NCBI GenBank assembly: GCA_008921705.1 | Contig: VFFE01007644.1 | Location: forward strand, 2,004,871-2,068,870 | Reading direction: 5' to 3' | Origin: Burhinus oedicnemus | Taxonomy: Eukaryota > Chordata > Aves > Charadriiformes > Burhinidae | DNA length: 64,000 bases | Part shown: in pieces, positions 47,101-59,300 of the stretch | Numbering within the stretch: the first letter of the stretch is position 1 | Layout of the letters: the number at the start of each line of letters is the position of its first letter | The notes under the pieces: model-generated | Database searches by the model: none | What the model saw: only the letters and a program-made list of their open reading frames with translations | Told to the model about the DNA's origin: nothing | Translations under genes and position numbers: made by a program

Positions 47101-50100
47101 ACTATTTCATTGATTACTATATAATAGCTTATTCACCATTTTCGTGAGCTCAGGAGAGATAGCTGCTGTAGTAGGAATACCTTGTGTCCTCTAAAACCTT
47201 TTATTACATTTTATACTGGGGAGACACGAATGGAGAACAGAGCGTTTGATCTCCCCATCCCAGAGCAAAGCAGTCAGTAACCGTCCTGGATTTGCCATTT
47301 TACCCAGTAATTATCTCAGCATCCCTACGCCTTCTGCTTGCCGCAGGCCTGAAACTGCAAAACTTACTCAGCAACTCTTCTACCTGGAATCATGCTGAAC
47401 TATTTTTTTTTTTTTACTACTCAGGCACCTAAATGCAAAAGTTAAATTACGGTGTAAATCAGCTATGTGACAGAACAAAAACAAGTGGGTTTTTATGCTT
47501 GTGAAAATGTGGGATCAAGTGATTCCATGAGCATTCATAGGAAATGGGAAAGGAACTGTTTGCGTGTTCAGAAACATATTTGGGACAAAACTTGCAGTCT
47601 GAGGATAAATGTTAATACTGCATTGGCTGGAAATGATTTTGAGTTGCAGCCCTAAAGCAATAAGAAAGATTGTATCCACTTTTTTTTTTTTTTCCTATCA
47701 CTTGATGGGCTAGGTAGAAGTCTTTATAGTACTAAATAGGCATTTTTATAAATAGCATTTTTTATGACACTATGCATTGGTCAGTGTGGTTTCAGCATAA
47801 AAAATAATGGTAACACTTAGAGATTAATGTCCCAGAGGTTGCATGTCTGCAGAATCTGATGGATCGTTATAGACAAAGCAAGTAGAGAGCCGTACTACGT
47901 CATTTGAATTCTGTCAGTACCTTATCTGCTGCTGATAGTCTTGTCCACGGTTTGTCTGCGCGCCTGTCGTAGTCCTGTGCTTTCGCCACTTCCACGTAAT
48001 CACTGAACCGAATCAGGATTTTTCTGTCTCTTAGTTCATCAACTGTAGGTCTCTGGTTAAGCTGTATTAAATAGTTTTGTAAGGTAAAACCAGTGTTAAT
48101 TACAAACATATCAATAAAATGTGCAACATTTTCTGTTTCCCATCTTAGCTTAGTGTGCTTTTATGTATATGGGAAAAAAAACAAACCCTTGGAAATTCCA
48201 GAGAAATATTCAATCCTTCAGAGGATTGTTAGGAGCGTAATAATGATTTAAATGGAGTTGTGGGCTACAGCATAGTGTCTTTATAATGGACAAAAGAAGA
48301 AAACATTTTAACCTGGATATTGATAATGTGCATTTACAATAGGTAACGGAATCATAATGAATTTATTATGATCTATGTATATATCATACTACAGTCAGCA
48401 GCAGACTGTGCAAGGTTTTCAGGACTGGACCCATTGTAAGAATTTCAATTTGGCTTTAACAAGTTATCGGCATGTTTGGCTTGTAATTCCAGGAGGGATT
48501 CCTAGGAACAGAACAGTAACAAGATCTAGTTCTGATTCTGAGAATGCCTTAAATGCAAAGAGAAATCCATTGCGGGAGCACACCTGGTGCTCAGCAGGGA
48601 GCCAGCGCGGCTCCTGATGGCTACAAAGAATGAAGCAGTCCTTTTCGAGCAATACTGTCGCACAATATGCAGTGTACAAGCAAATAACCATTTTCTGATT
48701 TACGGTTTACATGTAAATATGCTGCTAAGTCCCCTGTAGCATGATGAGGTAGATATTTTTATAATTCATATTACTAGGTACCGTTATCTCAGACACTGCT
48801 GAGGAGGATGTATATTAAGGGAGGGTTTGTGTAATAATGACCTCTATGGCTGGTTGATGTCATACTAGCTTTGCTAAATTTCTAAAAACTAATAGAAGGT
48901 ATTGCAAGATTTTACCTTTCTTGTCAGTCTCTGTTTGATTTCCCTTCTTTCTTCCTGTTCTGTTTGATCATTTCGTTCTGCAGAGAATATATAAAAAAAG
49001 ATGACTTTCCTCATGAGAAGGATGAGTAGTTTCCAAAGTTCCAGGCAATAAAAATTAGAGCACAGAAAAATTAGGAGCTGGTTCTTAGCTGTACGTGTTG
49101 TTAGCTCAGTACATCTCCGGCTCTCGATTAGAAGATACAGTTACCTCTGCGTAAGGACAACGTACTGGTGCCAGTGTCGGCTTTTCCTGTGCTCTGAACT
49201 GCAGTTCCAAGGGGATTTAATAGAACAAAGCAGCACACCAACTCTCTAATTGTGTAGACTTTAGAAGGAAAATCAAAATACTTCATAGTTAATCATCATT
49301 TTTTATTCTCCACGTTGCTGGAGCCATTCATTGCTGTAGATGGCAAAAAGACTTACTGCAGCAGCTCCGGGCAAACTATGTTCTTTCCTGTATAACCTTG
49401 TTCTCAGGCTACATCTTGAGATGGTCACGCTGCCACAATAGTTATCTTTGACTTGCATGCTTTTTTCCCTCTGCTATTCAGGAGATGCCACTGACATTAG
49501 AACCTCTTTATCCTCACGGGGTTTTCTTTTGTAGTGTTCCATTCTAACCTAAGCCAGCTTGCTTTTGTGTGTTGTGCCTATTAACATTCAAGCCGTGATA
49601 ACTCCTACACACTGGGTCTAAAAATAGACCAGAGTGCTGTAACACTGTGTGAAATACATCCTTTGCCTTGGGAAACAAGTTAATGGCGTTTCTATTTCTA
49701 GTACTGTCTGTTACTAAATTAAGGCGTGAGCCCGTGACCTGAACAAAGCTGAAGACCTAGAGAAAGATGTTTAACTATTCTGGGATTCTCTAGATACTAC
49801 TGTGAAGTTTATTATACCACTTGCATTAGGTATTTCCAGTGTTAAAGCACACACGTGATTTTTAATGTGCCTCGAAAAAACTCTAGCACTGCAGATGAGT
49901 TTCCAAAATGATATTTTTAGTAATGAAGTATTATTCTCCCTTATTTTTCTGCACATTAGATTACGGTGAAATGCAATCGTAAGTATCTATTTAAAATAAC
50001 ATAGTAGTGCATAGCCGCATCTGGCTATAGTAGAAATGTAAATCAAATGAATCTAAAATGCTATAATGTGCTATATTACAATTCGGCAGGAAGGCACACA

Positions 50101-53100
50101 AATTTAAAAGCATAGGACAGCTGAAATCAGTGTTCTGTCAGGGATGAGCAGCTATTTAAGTCTGGAATGTTTAGAAAGAGAACAGGCTTTAAAAAGTGGA
50201 TTCTAGATGTAGAACTACCTGCAAGGAGTTACTAATATGCTTCATTCAGTTGTAATTCACCCCTTTTAGAGCAGATATTCCTATCTGTACATTTTTATTT
50301 AAAGAGGAGAATTTTCTGTGGCATAGTGCCTTTTAAGATACGACTGTGATAGGCACCGAGAGAATTCCTAAGGAAAACCCACAAATACACATTTCTGATC
50401 AGAAAATGCTTTTCCAAACACATTAAACATGTATAGTGACCCACTTCTATGAGACAGTCACTCAGGTTCAGTGCTTATTCCCAGCTTCAAGAAATACAAG
50501 AAAGAGTTCTTTTAGAAAAAATAAAACGAGATTTGATAGGAAGTGCTAGCAAGGGCATTATACAACTCGGGCATTATCACAGAGACAAACCAGAGGGGTT
50601 TCCCCATCAGCATCACTCTGCCCACACTTAGGTGCATTCATTAGCGAGGGCTGGTTTTATGAATCTCAGTAGAGAGAGACGCTCCCAATTATGAAGCAGC
50701 CTGTGCAGAAGTGTAATTCATTTTGCTGCTCTGTGAGTTATTCAGGGAACTCTTAGCTGTGCGTGACACTAAAACAATTCCTGGTGTTAAGAATGAACCG
50801 GGGACTGTGCAGTGTGATTTAAGAGACGCTGCCTTCTGGAATGTGAACATCAGCTTTCTGTTGAACACAGGAAGAAGACGTGAACACCTGGGTCGTGATT
50901 TTGGTTCACATGCTTTTCAGGCTTTGTGGTAAACCAGCAGTGTTCCTACAGTTAAAGGACTTAGAAGATCAACGTAATTGTAAGAAAGAGTTAGCTTCAA
51001 GTTTGCTTTTTAAGCATTACTTTTATCTCAGAAGCATCTCACGAAGGGAGGTAAGAAGTCACTTTTTTAAATCTTACTGAGATTTGTTTTAAAATAACAT
51101 AGCAGTTGCACTTAGGGACTTGCAATATGCTTCTCATTTTGACAGAGTTGTACAAATGTGAATTATTAGTCCTTAGAACAGCTTTGGGGGTAGCACTGCT
51201 TCCGTTAGCAGTAGGTATTCTGAATATCAAAGATGTCAGGAGACTGTAGGACACAACTGTACAAACCTGGAGGAGGTTGCAGTGATTTCACCGAAGGGCA
51301 TTTATACTGCTCCAGCTTTGCATGTCAGACCCAATCCAGGTGGTCTTAAAGTCCCTAACAAGAATGTCAATATCCCTATTAATACAAGGAGACTTTTCCA
51401 AATTCACTCAAATCTGAGAACAGACTTGTTGCATCTGTACAGCCTTCTAAGATTACAGCTGACACAGGTAAGTGATGACCGTAGCTCTTTACAGGATACC
51501 TAGCTTTTCATATAATGGAAGAGGTAAGTAAAATAGAAGTGGTTCTGATCTCAGCTGAACCTGCATAAAGCCTGAGCAACTGAACTGAAGTCAATAAATT
51601 TGCTCCGTGCTGGGAGCTCTTTAAATGAGATACAAATCTAAACCAGTATGTTTAGCTGGCATTCAGGAAATATCTTTAATTCTGCTTTATCTTCTTTCTG
51701 CTTTATCTCTCTTTAAGCTCATTATATGAATGTATTCAAACTTTTTTATTATTAAAGCTGGTCAGTTTAACCCAGATTAAGGATGTAACCAGCACACTTC
51801 AAAAAGTAAACATAAAGGAACAGATTTTTTCAGTAGAGATCGGCTCTTCCTTAGCCAGGGAGAAAACCCCAAAGAAACAGATTTTCAGAGATCTTAGCTA
51901 CTGACTCTTGAAAATCTGGCCCCACATATTACAGCATCTTGGGTTAATGCTTTTTCCTGTCTCTTGTGGTAGGTGACAGGTGAAGTTAGGCCAAGTTCAT
52001 CCCTTCACATTTGCCAAGAATGTATCCTGTTTCTCATTCAGCTATGCACGTGTTAGATACACCTGATTTTACCTCCTGTTCCTGTGATATATGCATTGAA
52101 CAGTACTGAAAATACCGGTAAGTGTGAGTTGACTGTGGAATTCCTTTGTGTTAAAACTGAAATGAAGTCCCCAATAACTTCAATGGCAAGAGCATAAGGT
52201 TTTTTCTATGAACTACTAAGAAAGTTCTGAGACATTAAATTTTAGGTAACAAAATGTAGGTAATTTTTTCCCTAGTGAATTACAATCACATTAATAATTA
52301 AATATGAATTAAATAGCATAGGCAGCATTGCTTGTATGACATAAACTTAGGTGGCTTTATGCTTGTTTAATGAGAAACAAACTATTGTTCACATCATTCT
52401 GATTTTTGTCTTTCAACACTACGTAGACGATGTAAATAACAGAAGCAATATACTTTTCCTTCAAGCAGATGGCCTTTCCCTTTCTCCTGTCTGAGGCTCC
52501 GAATGGAGACGATTTCAAAGCTCTCTCACCCTCCCCTAACTTACAGGATTCCCAGCACTTGTAAGGAAAGGGATTACGTTCATCACTTGTTGGATCCCCA
52601 GCTCAGAGCACCAATCTTTAGGAAAAGAGTCACAAGTTTAAGCCTTGTGTGTATTCGAGAGATGTGGAGAACACTCCCCTGTGGCAGCACCTGTAACAGG
52701 CCTGGAGCTGTGCCTCTAACAACTCTCCTCTCTCAGAACGAGCGTTCTTTGACTGTCTTTGGGAAGGTCTGTGATGAGAGGAACAGATGTACTTGCTAGG
52801 AGAATCACACCTCTGCAAGGATGCTTTCTCCGTTCCACTTTAGCCATGGTGGTTTGCCATGACAGATCACATCTTGAAAAATGACAGTCCAATTCTCATT
52901 GCACTGTGTGATACGAAGATTGTATTCCCTACTTAGACATCTGTAACAGTGTAATCAGAAGGAAAATTATTTGAAAGCCTAAATTTGAACAAGTCATTCT
53001 TTTCTGTACTAAATTATATGCCTTTATCAAAGTGTAAATTCTGATTCCTGCACTATTTGAAACCCAGGACATGAAAAATTAAAAGTTTTAGGTACAGAAA

Positions 53101-53262
53101 ATAATCCCAGTGAATGAATTTGTCTATTTAAAAATAATATGTTCTGGAAATGCAATCGCTGGTTTCAACAAACGCACATAAAATACTTTAAGAAAAAAAT
53201 ACTCACGTTTAAGTATATTTCTTCTTTCTAGCTCCTCCACAGCAGGTCTTTGGCTGAGTCGC
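44128..53262 (-). CDS. PHACTR3: Phosphatase and actin regulator 3 (scapinin), C-terminal five coding exons
   Basis: PHACTR3 binds G-actin through RPEL repeats and PP1 through its C-terminus, and is enriched in brain and nuclear matrix. The exons, in transcript order, are 53262-53207, 48977-48916, 48061-47921, 46158-46082 and 44143-44128. They give 116 residues: the second C-terminal RPEL ([15 protein letters not shown]), the linker, RPEL3 ([15 protein letters not shown]), the PP1-binding LIRF and following YVEV...RRADKPW, and the terminal FHRP. All junctions keep frame. The sequence appears virtually identical to the mammalian C-terminus as I remember it, implying strong constraint. The preceding exon, ending in the codon completed by G at 53262, was not found and should lie beyond 64000. 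The gene is convergent with SYCP2, as in mammals. Confidence 0.96.
46082..46158 (-). CDS. PHACTR3: PHACTR3 penultimate coding exon
   Basis: 77 nt with acceptor TTCCTAG and donor GTCAGT. Encodes [20 protein letters not shown] and SKHLT plus two bases of Arg. It belongs to the C-terminal helix that helps form the composite substrate groove with PP1. Confidence 0.93.
47921..48061 (-). CDS. PHACTR3: PHACTR3 exon with RPEL repeat 3 and PP1-binding segment
   Basis: 141 nt, phase 0 at both ends, acceptor TTTAATACAG, donor GTACTG. It contains [15 protein letters not shown], the RVxF-type LIRF, and the Arg and Trp of RRADKPW that contact PP1 in PHACTR1 structures. Confidence 0.97.
48916..48977 (-). 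CDS. PHACTR3: PHACTR3 exon linking RPEL 2 and 3
   Basis: 62 nt with acceptor CTCTGCAG and donor GTAAAA. Encodes [20 protein letters not shown], a charged helix. The first two bases complete a Gln codon with the previous exon. Confidence 0.95.
53207..53262 (-). CDS. PHACTR3: PHACTR3 exon with RPEL repeat 2
   Basis: 56 nt, flanked by acceptor TTTTTCCGCAG and donor GTGAGTAT. Encodes [18 protein letters not shown]. The RPxxxEL core is the actin-binding signature. Both ends are split codons (1 + 54 + 1). Confidence 0.95.
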
Positions 53263-55429
53263 CTGCGGAAAAACACCAAAATCACATTTTGTACCATGCC
53301 TGTTCTTTGGAAAGTCTGCAGTATTCTGAGTTCTGGCTGGTGTTTTCCTCAGGGAGGGGGCTACAAAATCCCTCTCCAGCACTCAGGAAGAAAAAAAAAC
53401 ACCAAAAAAAACCCAAGAGTCCTGGCACCAGAATGCTTTCTTGTATTATTGTTCCCAAATGTCAGCAATGCAGGTAGAAGTTCTCCTCTAGTTTGCTCTG
53501 CTGTCAGTGAAACGCTTCCTCAGAACGTGCATCCTTGTCACCATACTTGCCAGACAGCCACTTGGAACCAGTGCTCTCCAACAGTTAAATTCTCTCTTGA
53601 GGGGGTGTTTAAGGTGGTTATTAAATGAGTTTCACAGTGATCTTCTGTAGCTATCACTGCCTCTACCTTTTAATCTCACGTAGCAGCGGGCTTCCTTTTT
53701 ACTAGTGACACCAGTGGTGCATCCTGACAAAATGCAGACTTGCCAGAAATAAAGCTTTCCTGTGGTTTCCCGACTACACATCTGAGAGACCAATCCAGCA
53801 GCTCGCCTCCTGCCTGCTGAAGAAAATTCATGTGCTGCTCACAGCCTCCTGCTGTCTGAACGGAGTGGCCTATGCAGTTTCACCTCCCCTTTTCAGTAGT
53901 GCTGCTTCAGGATTGAGTCTTCAAATCATATGATCTGTGCCACGGCGATTTTATTCTGCATACTAAATGAGACTTCCCCACGAGACACTGCTAATATCTG
54001 CAGAGAATCTCAGGTAATTGAACCCCTCCCCTAGGCTGACACACACACATGCTGCATTTCCTAGCTTTCAAGTAATAATCCAGCAAGCAGATCGGAAAGA
54101 GTTTACGATGCTTTCTGGCCGGCGTTCTGGCAACGTTAAGGATTCTCATCGTCTCCTCTCCAGCAGATGCTGCCAAGCCAGAGATGAAGTTACACGGACA
54201 AAGAAATACTCAGAGCAGGGACGACACTGCAAACCGCTGCTGCAGTAGTTATCCCTCTACTGTGTACAGGAAATAAAGGAATGATTATAAAGTGATGCTA
54301 TAACAAGATCTACATGCTATCAAATATACAAGAGATGAAAAAAATGAAGTAACCTTTAACAGCCTGTAAAAGAACCAGTAAAAGGACCTGATTCTAATTT
54401 AGCCTGTTTTTTAAGACTTACCTTCAAAATCAGCTCTGTATTCATGTGTTATGAGACCAACAGCACAAAATGTGGATGCAACCCCTTACCCTTTTTAATT
54501 TCCCCGAGATCACTGGGCAAGCTGTCATCTTTGGCAACGGGAAGGCATCACAACTACTATACCAGACCCACACCAACAGAAAACTTAGATGATGAGCTTT
54601 TGTGCTTAGAAACACCTATAGCCTAACTCTCGTTCTTCCTCCCTGACATTTCATATCACCTAAGGTTTTTCTCCAAGTCTCTGGATTTCTTTCTGGAGTA
54701 GTAAGTCGGATACTGAAACAGGAATGATGCTGAAACGCCCTACTAAAGGCTTTAAACATTTATTTTTTAATTCCCATTACCCTTGGACTCCTCCCTCCTC
54801 ACTCATTTCCCTGTATGTCTCAGAAATTATACAACTTTGGCTAGGTTTTGTTTGAAAGAGATTAATGTGCATTTTATAATATAAATCAGGGAAGAATGAC
54901 TTACTCGGGGAGCTTATCTGCAAATGAAAGGTCCATCCGACCTGCTGCTCACATGCCTCTCTCTCAAGCCTTTCTTAATTACAGCCCCTCCATGTGAGAT
55001 TTATAGATTCTCCCAGAATCTGTACATTGGATTTCAGAGGCCCCTTTTAAACTGGGGGATTAAAAGCCTAACATAAATAATTAAAGCAGTATGAGAATGC
55101 ATACGTATATGAATGCTCTGTATATTTTTTTTTTATATATATATAGTTCCAATATCTATGATGGTTAATTATTGAAAACCCCGTTTCCCTTTTGGCGTTG
55201 GCACATACACGGTAGGTGCCCAGACACAACAACGTATTTCAGTGCCCGGCCTCAGCTTTACCCACAGCGGAAGGAAAAGGCGCAGGCACAGACAGGCACA
55301 CAGACGCACGAGAGGCCGTTGCGGTTTTTTTACCCCAACTTTTTCAGAGATACGCCCCACGCTTCCAAGCATTTTGTCACAGCCGTGAAACCAGAAGAGG
55401 GCTTTCCTTCAAAATAAAATTGTAACAGT

Positions 55430-55960
55430 TTGCTTTCCCCGCTGCAAGAGCTGTGCCGCACGGTGGCTGGGCTGCGGGCAAAGGGGAAGCGGCACAACTT
55501 GGTGAAGGCGAAGGACTCCGGCTGCCTCCACCGAGGGCTGCTGGCTGCAAGGAGGGGGAGCAGGGCGAGCGCGGAGCTGCCCGCAGTGAACCAGGATGCG
55601 AGAGGCTCTTTCTGCAGGGGCGGCTTTCCTGCGTCCGGAGAGGAGCGTGCCTGCTGGCAGAGCACGTCGTCCGCCATAGCAAGAAACTCGCTGCTGCTGC
55701 TGCTGCGGGTATTCACTGTGTGAGCAGAGCCCGTCCTGCCCCGGCCGCGCAGCTGCTTTGGGAGGAGGGTGCTTCATCCCCCGCCCCGGGTCTAAGCGGC
55801 CCCAGCTGCACGGCGTTTCCTCAGAAGGGGACGCGCAGCCCCCCTTGACGACACCCACGTCCCTCAAAGCTCGCCTGCAGCCGGCCTCGGAGCGAGATGA
55901 GGACAAACGCTTTTCTGGGAGCTCCTGCCAGGTCAGCGGCTCAGCATAGCGCAGGGGAAG
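55430..55960. promoter_or_regulatory. Intragenic CpG island within PHACTR3
   Basis: A sharply bounded GC/CpG-rich block in a large intron, including a (GCT)n run at about 55689-55706. PHACTR3 has several alternative promoters in mammals, so this may be the first exon or promoter of a short isoform or an antisense RNA. Long frames occur on both strands because stops are rare in GC-rich DNA; none is recognisable. Confidence 0.45.
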
Positions 55961-56209
55961 CTGCAGGTTATCTCCATCAAAAACGCACATCCCTCTCGCA
56001 AGGAGCTTTTATGTGGGAAGCTGTTTCAGATGAGTCTGTGCCTCTGCTTGGGTGAGCTGTTCTTTGGGCACCGTGGGGCTCCACGTGCTTTCCTGAGCAA
56101 CAAGTGCTCTACTTTGGATATTTATTTTGTATTTTTCACCAAAGCTGTTAAAATATGAAATCTTGCCGCTGGCAGAACCAGAAAACATCCCTGGTGTGTT
56201 GAGCTTGGT

Positions 56210-56370
56210 GCGTTCCCTCAGCTGGCGGCCGTCGGGCCCCGCAGAGGGGCAGCGCCATGGCCTCAGACACGCTGCCAGGCCTCAGGGAGACGGGCCTGGG
56301 GAAATGGCGGCCGGCTCTCCTCACAGCCTTGCTGGGGAGTGCAGGCCGGGAAGCGGGCGCTGAGAGGTGA
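56210..56370. promoter_or_regulatory. Small GC-rich patch with YY1-like site
   Basis: Contains AAATGGCGGCC near 56305-56315, matching the YY1 core seen at many CpG promoters. Lies 0.25 kb from the larger island and may be part of the same regulatory unit. Confidence 0.3.
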
Positions 56371-59300
56371 AGGCTCTAGAGAGGGGATGCTTAAATCTCC
56401 TGTTTAAAGGGCACAAACTCCAGCTGAACGACGATTATCAGCAGACTGCGTGGCAGCAGGGGAGCCGGTGTGTGATCCCGGAGAATGAAGCAGGCACCTG
56501 CCATGAAGGCTAAAAACTGAACCTTCAGTGGACTGTGGATGGTCTCCACCAGCTTTGCACAGGGAAGGATTTTGTATTGCAGAGCCACAGGCCGTTCTGA
56601 AGCAAAGCAGAGTCCTGGCTCGTTTCCTGTGGGTTCAGCAAAGTTCCTGCACCTGAGTGTGGGCGGCTGCAGGTCTCCACCCCGGGGCCAGCCTGCGCCC
56701 ACCAGGGAGCCATGCTGCTCTGCAGCTCTGGTTGTAGGAGCCGTTTGAAGGTCTGAGGTGGACATGGGGCTCCAGCACTGCTGCAACGTGGACGTGGACA
56801 CGTGAGTCCTGTGCTTTTTGTTTCTGTTGTTTATTCACCTGGGGACACAGAGCCCCACATGGGACTCACCTCACGGAGGTGACTGTAAGATCCACTGGGA
56901 GCCCTAACACAGCGCGCCGCTTCCATTGTGTCACAGTAATGGTTTCTTTTCAATTGATTTAAATTTAGATATCTATTTCTTGCTTTTGGCAAAAGTACCC
57001 AATTTATGCTGTTGTGTTCTTGGGCAATATTAAAATCCACGTTTGTGTATTTTTGCACTTCCTGCTGAGGCACCTCTGAGCGCTTCTGTAGGGCCAGCTG
57101 TTTTTGGAAGGGTCTTGAAACTTTCTTGAAAACTCTCAAGTAACTTGTAGACAAGTCCTATCTGTGTCCAGATCCCCCACGGTGTAAATGCGTGGACTGT
57201 CACTGATACTGCCACGAGCTCATGTTAAGAGTATCCACTCCAGGCATTTGCTTCCCCATTAGCTTAAACCAAGGGACGCCAGGAGCAGAAGCAAGCAGAG
57301 CTGAACCTGCAGCACCTCAGTCGAGGCAACGGCAGCTGCCTCGGGGAAAACCAGCAGAACTGGAGCCACCAATGTCGCTGCCCCGTAACTTATGTTTGGA
57401 TACAGTTCAGACAGAGTTTGCTGTACATGTGTCAGTGATGGTCCAAGTTTGGATAGAGACCAAAATCTGAATATTTTCCCATAACGCCAAAGCAGTCATC
57501 ATAAGCTGGGTGGAGAGGGACACACAACCCTACATGGACAGCTGTTTCTGAAATTTGGAAAAATAACAAAGCTTTTGTGATATTGTTCTGTGCATAAGCA
57601 AGCATAAAAACCTTCAAGCACCAAGTGTTCTTCAGCTGTTTAAACTTTGGGGAGTGTTTGGGGGGTATTTTCAGATTACCTTTAGAATGTTTTCTCCAGT
57701 AACTTGGGCTCAGAAAGATAACTGGATAAATTTATATACTGCCACCTCTCAAAAGCCAAAGATTTCGCCTGCTCCTGCGTCCTCTGCGGTGTTACTCCTG
57801 AGGGTGAGAGGAGCGGGTCATTGCGGGTTAGCTCAGGCCCCTGTGGTTCACGCCGAGAACACCCTGCAGGTAGAGCCATGTGCAGTCTTGGTCTCGGAGT
57901 ACCGCGGGTGCTGAGTCTGCACGTGGCCTCAAGGTATTTGTTTTCCCCATGCGCTGTGCACGTGGGAATCCTGTGATGTTCATGAGTGCTCCATGCTGGC
58001 TCTGAGAGGGGCAGTAAAGCTATGTGTGGCTGTTTCCCTTGACGTACATGTGCGGTGTCTAACTGTAGCACAACAGGCTGCCCAGGGAGATAACGAGTCC
58101 TGCCCCTACCAGCCCCACGGGTGGGAAAGTCTCTCTTGGCTGGTCCGGTGGAGCGGACTGCAGCCCTCTGCCACGAGAGTCCAGTCTGAGGTCCTGCTAA
58201 CTAACGTGGTCGACACACAAGTGCAGATGCTGGAGCTGGCTTCAAGGGGAAAACCACCAATTACTTGTCCCCTCTGGAGCAAGGTCACATGTTTATGCGC
58301 CCAGCGACTCTCACATGTGCCTGTGACTACTGATCAATAGATCAATATTTACTTCACGCAGTCTGATTGTCTCTTTCACATTCAAGGGAATCAATGTCTT
58401 GGGACCAGCATTACACCAAGGTTGATGGTATTGGACTGTTACAGGTTCCTCTGAATCCTCAACAGTCTGAGGATTTGCGTGTCACTAGGATCCCAGGGTC
58501 TGCTATCAGATGGACAATGCATCAATATGTCCTACAAGCAGGAGACGCTGCCAAGTTCTCTGTCCTCACAGTTCACCTTAGCAGTGTCTGCTTTGTCCGT
58601 TGTGGGAACTGCATCTCGGGCAAACCACAGCAAGCTGTGGGCTTGCAGGCGTAGGCATGGCATAGCTGATGAGTGACAAATGTGGAGCAGGTGCAGCGCC
58701 CCTGTATCCGTATGGGGCTGTGCGGACTCCCCACACCTCAGGCAGCGCTTCCTTTCTCATTCCTCGTACTGGTCTGTAGTCTCACCTGCCTGGCAGACCC
58801 TAGCAAGCGTTCAGCAGAATCCAGTGCAAAAAAGCTCATGTTCTTGGTTTGTGGGGTTTCTTATCTGTTCTCAAAACGTGTTCCTTTGTTTCCCAAATAC
58901 ATTTTTGCACAGAGTCTGTTGCACAGTACCCGTATGTATGATTGTCATAAAACTGGATTTATTTCAGATTTGTAGCTGAAGCAAAAAGACGTACTTTGGA
59001 ATCCTGATTCTGCCCTTAGTTAGATCCATGTGATTTTGATAATCTTCTCCAAAGGGAGGGGCAGACTGGGTAGACATGGACACGTGCGTGTGCCTGTGCA
59101 CTCCGGACTGACAAGTGAGCGATCAATCCAGCCTTCAGCAGGTGAGCTGTAGCCAGCAGCAATCGCACTGATTGTCTCTTGTGACGGGTAGTTCTGCAGG
59201 CGGTTGGGAAGGGGCTCACAGGAGAGCTCCAGTCCAGGCAAAGGGAGGGGAAACGGGAGTGCCCTGTGCTTGCTCCTCATAAAGCAGCTCGTGTCTGCTG

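Noticed and set aside
52503..52799. 98-residue plus-strand frame
   Set aside because: Inside a PHACTR3 intron, no recognisable domain, and composition is like surrounding intron.
55409..55990. 193-residue minus-strand frame in the PHACTR3 intron
   Set aside because: Lies in a CpG island where all frames are open; composition is biased and no family or splice sites were recognised. Kept only as a possible alternative first exon region.
58065..58095. ACAGGCTGCCCAGGGAGAT, similar to a CR1 internal string
   Set aside because: The similarity stops after about 19 bases on both sides.
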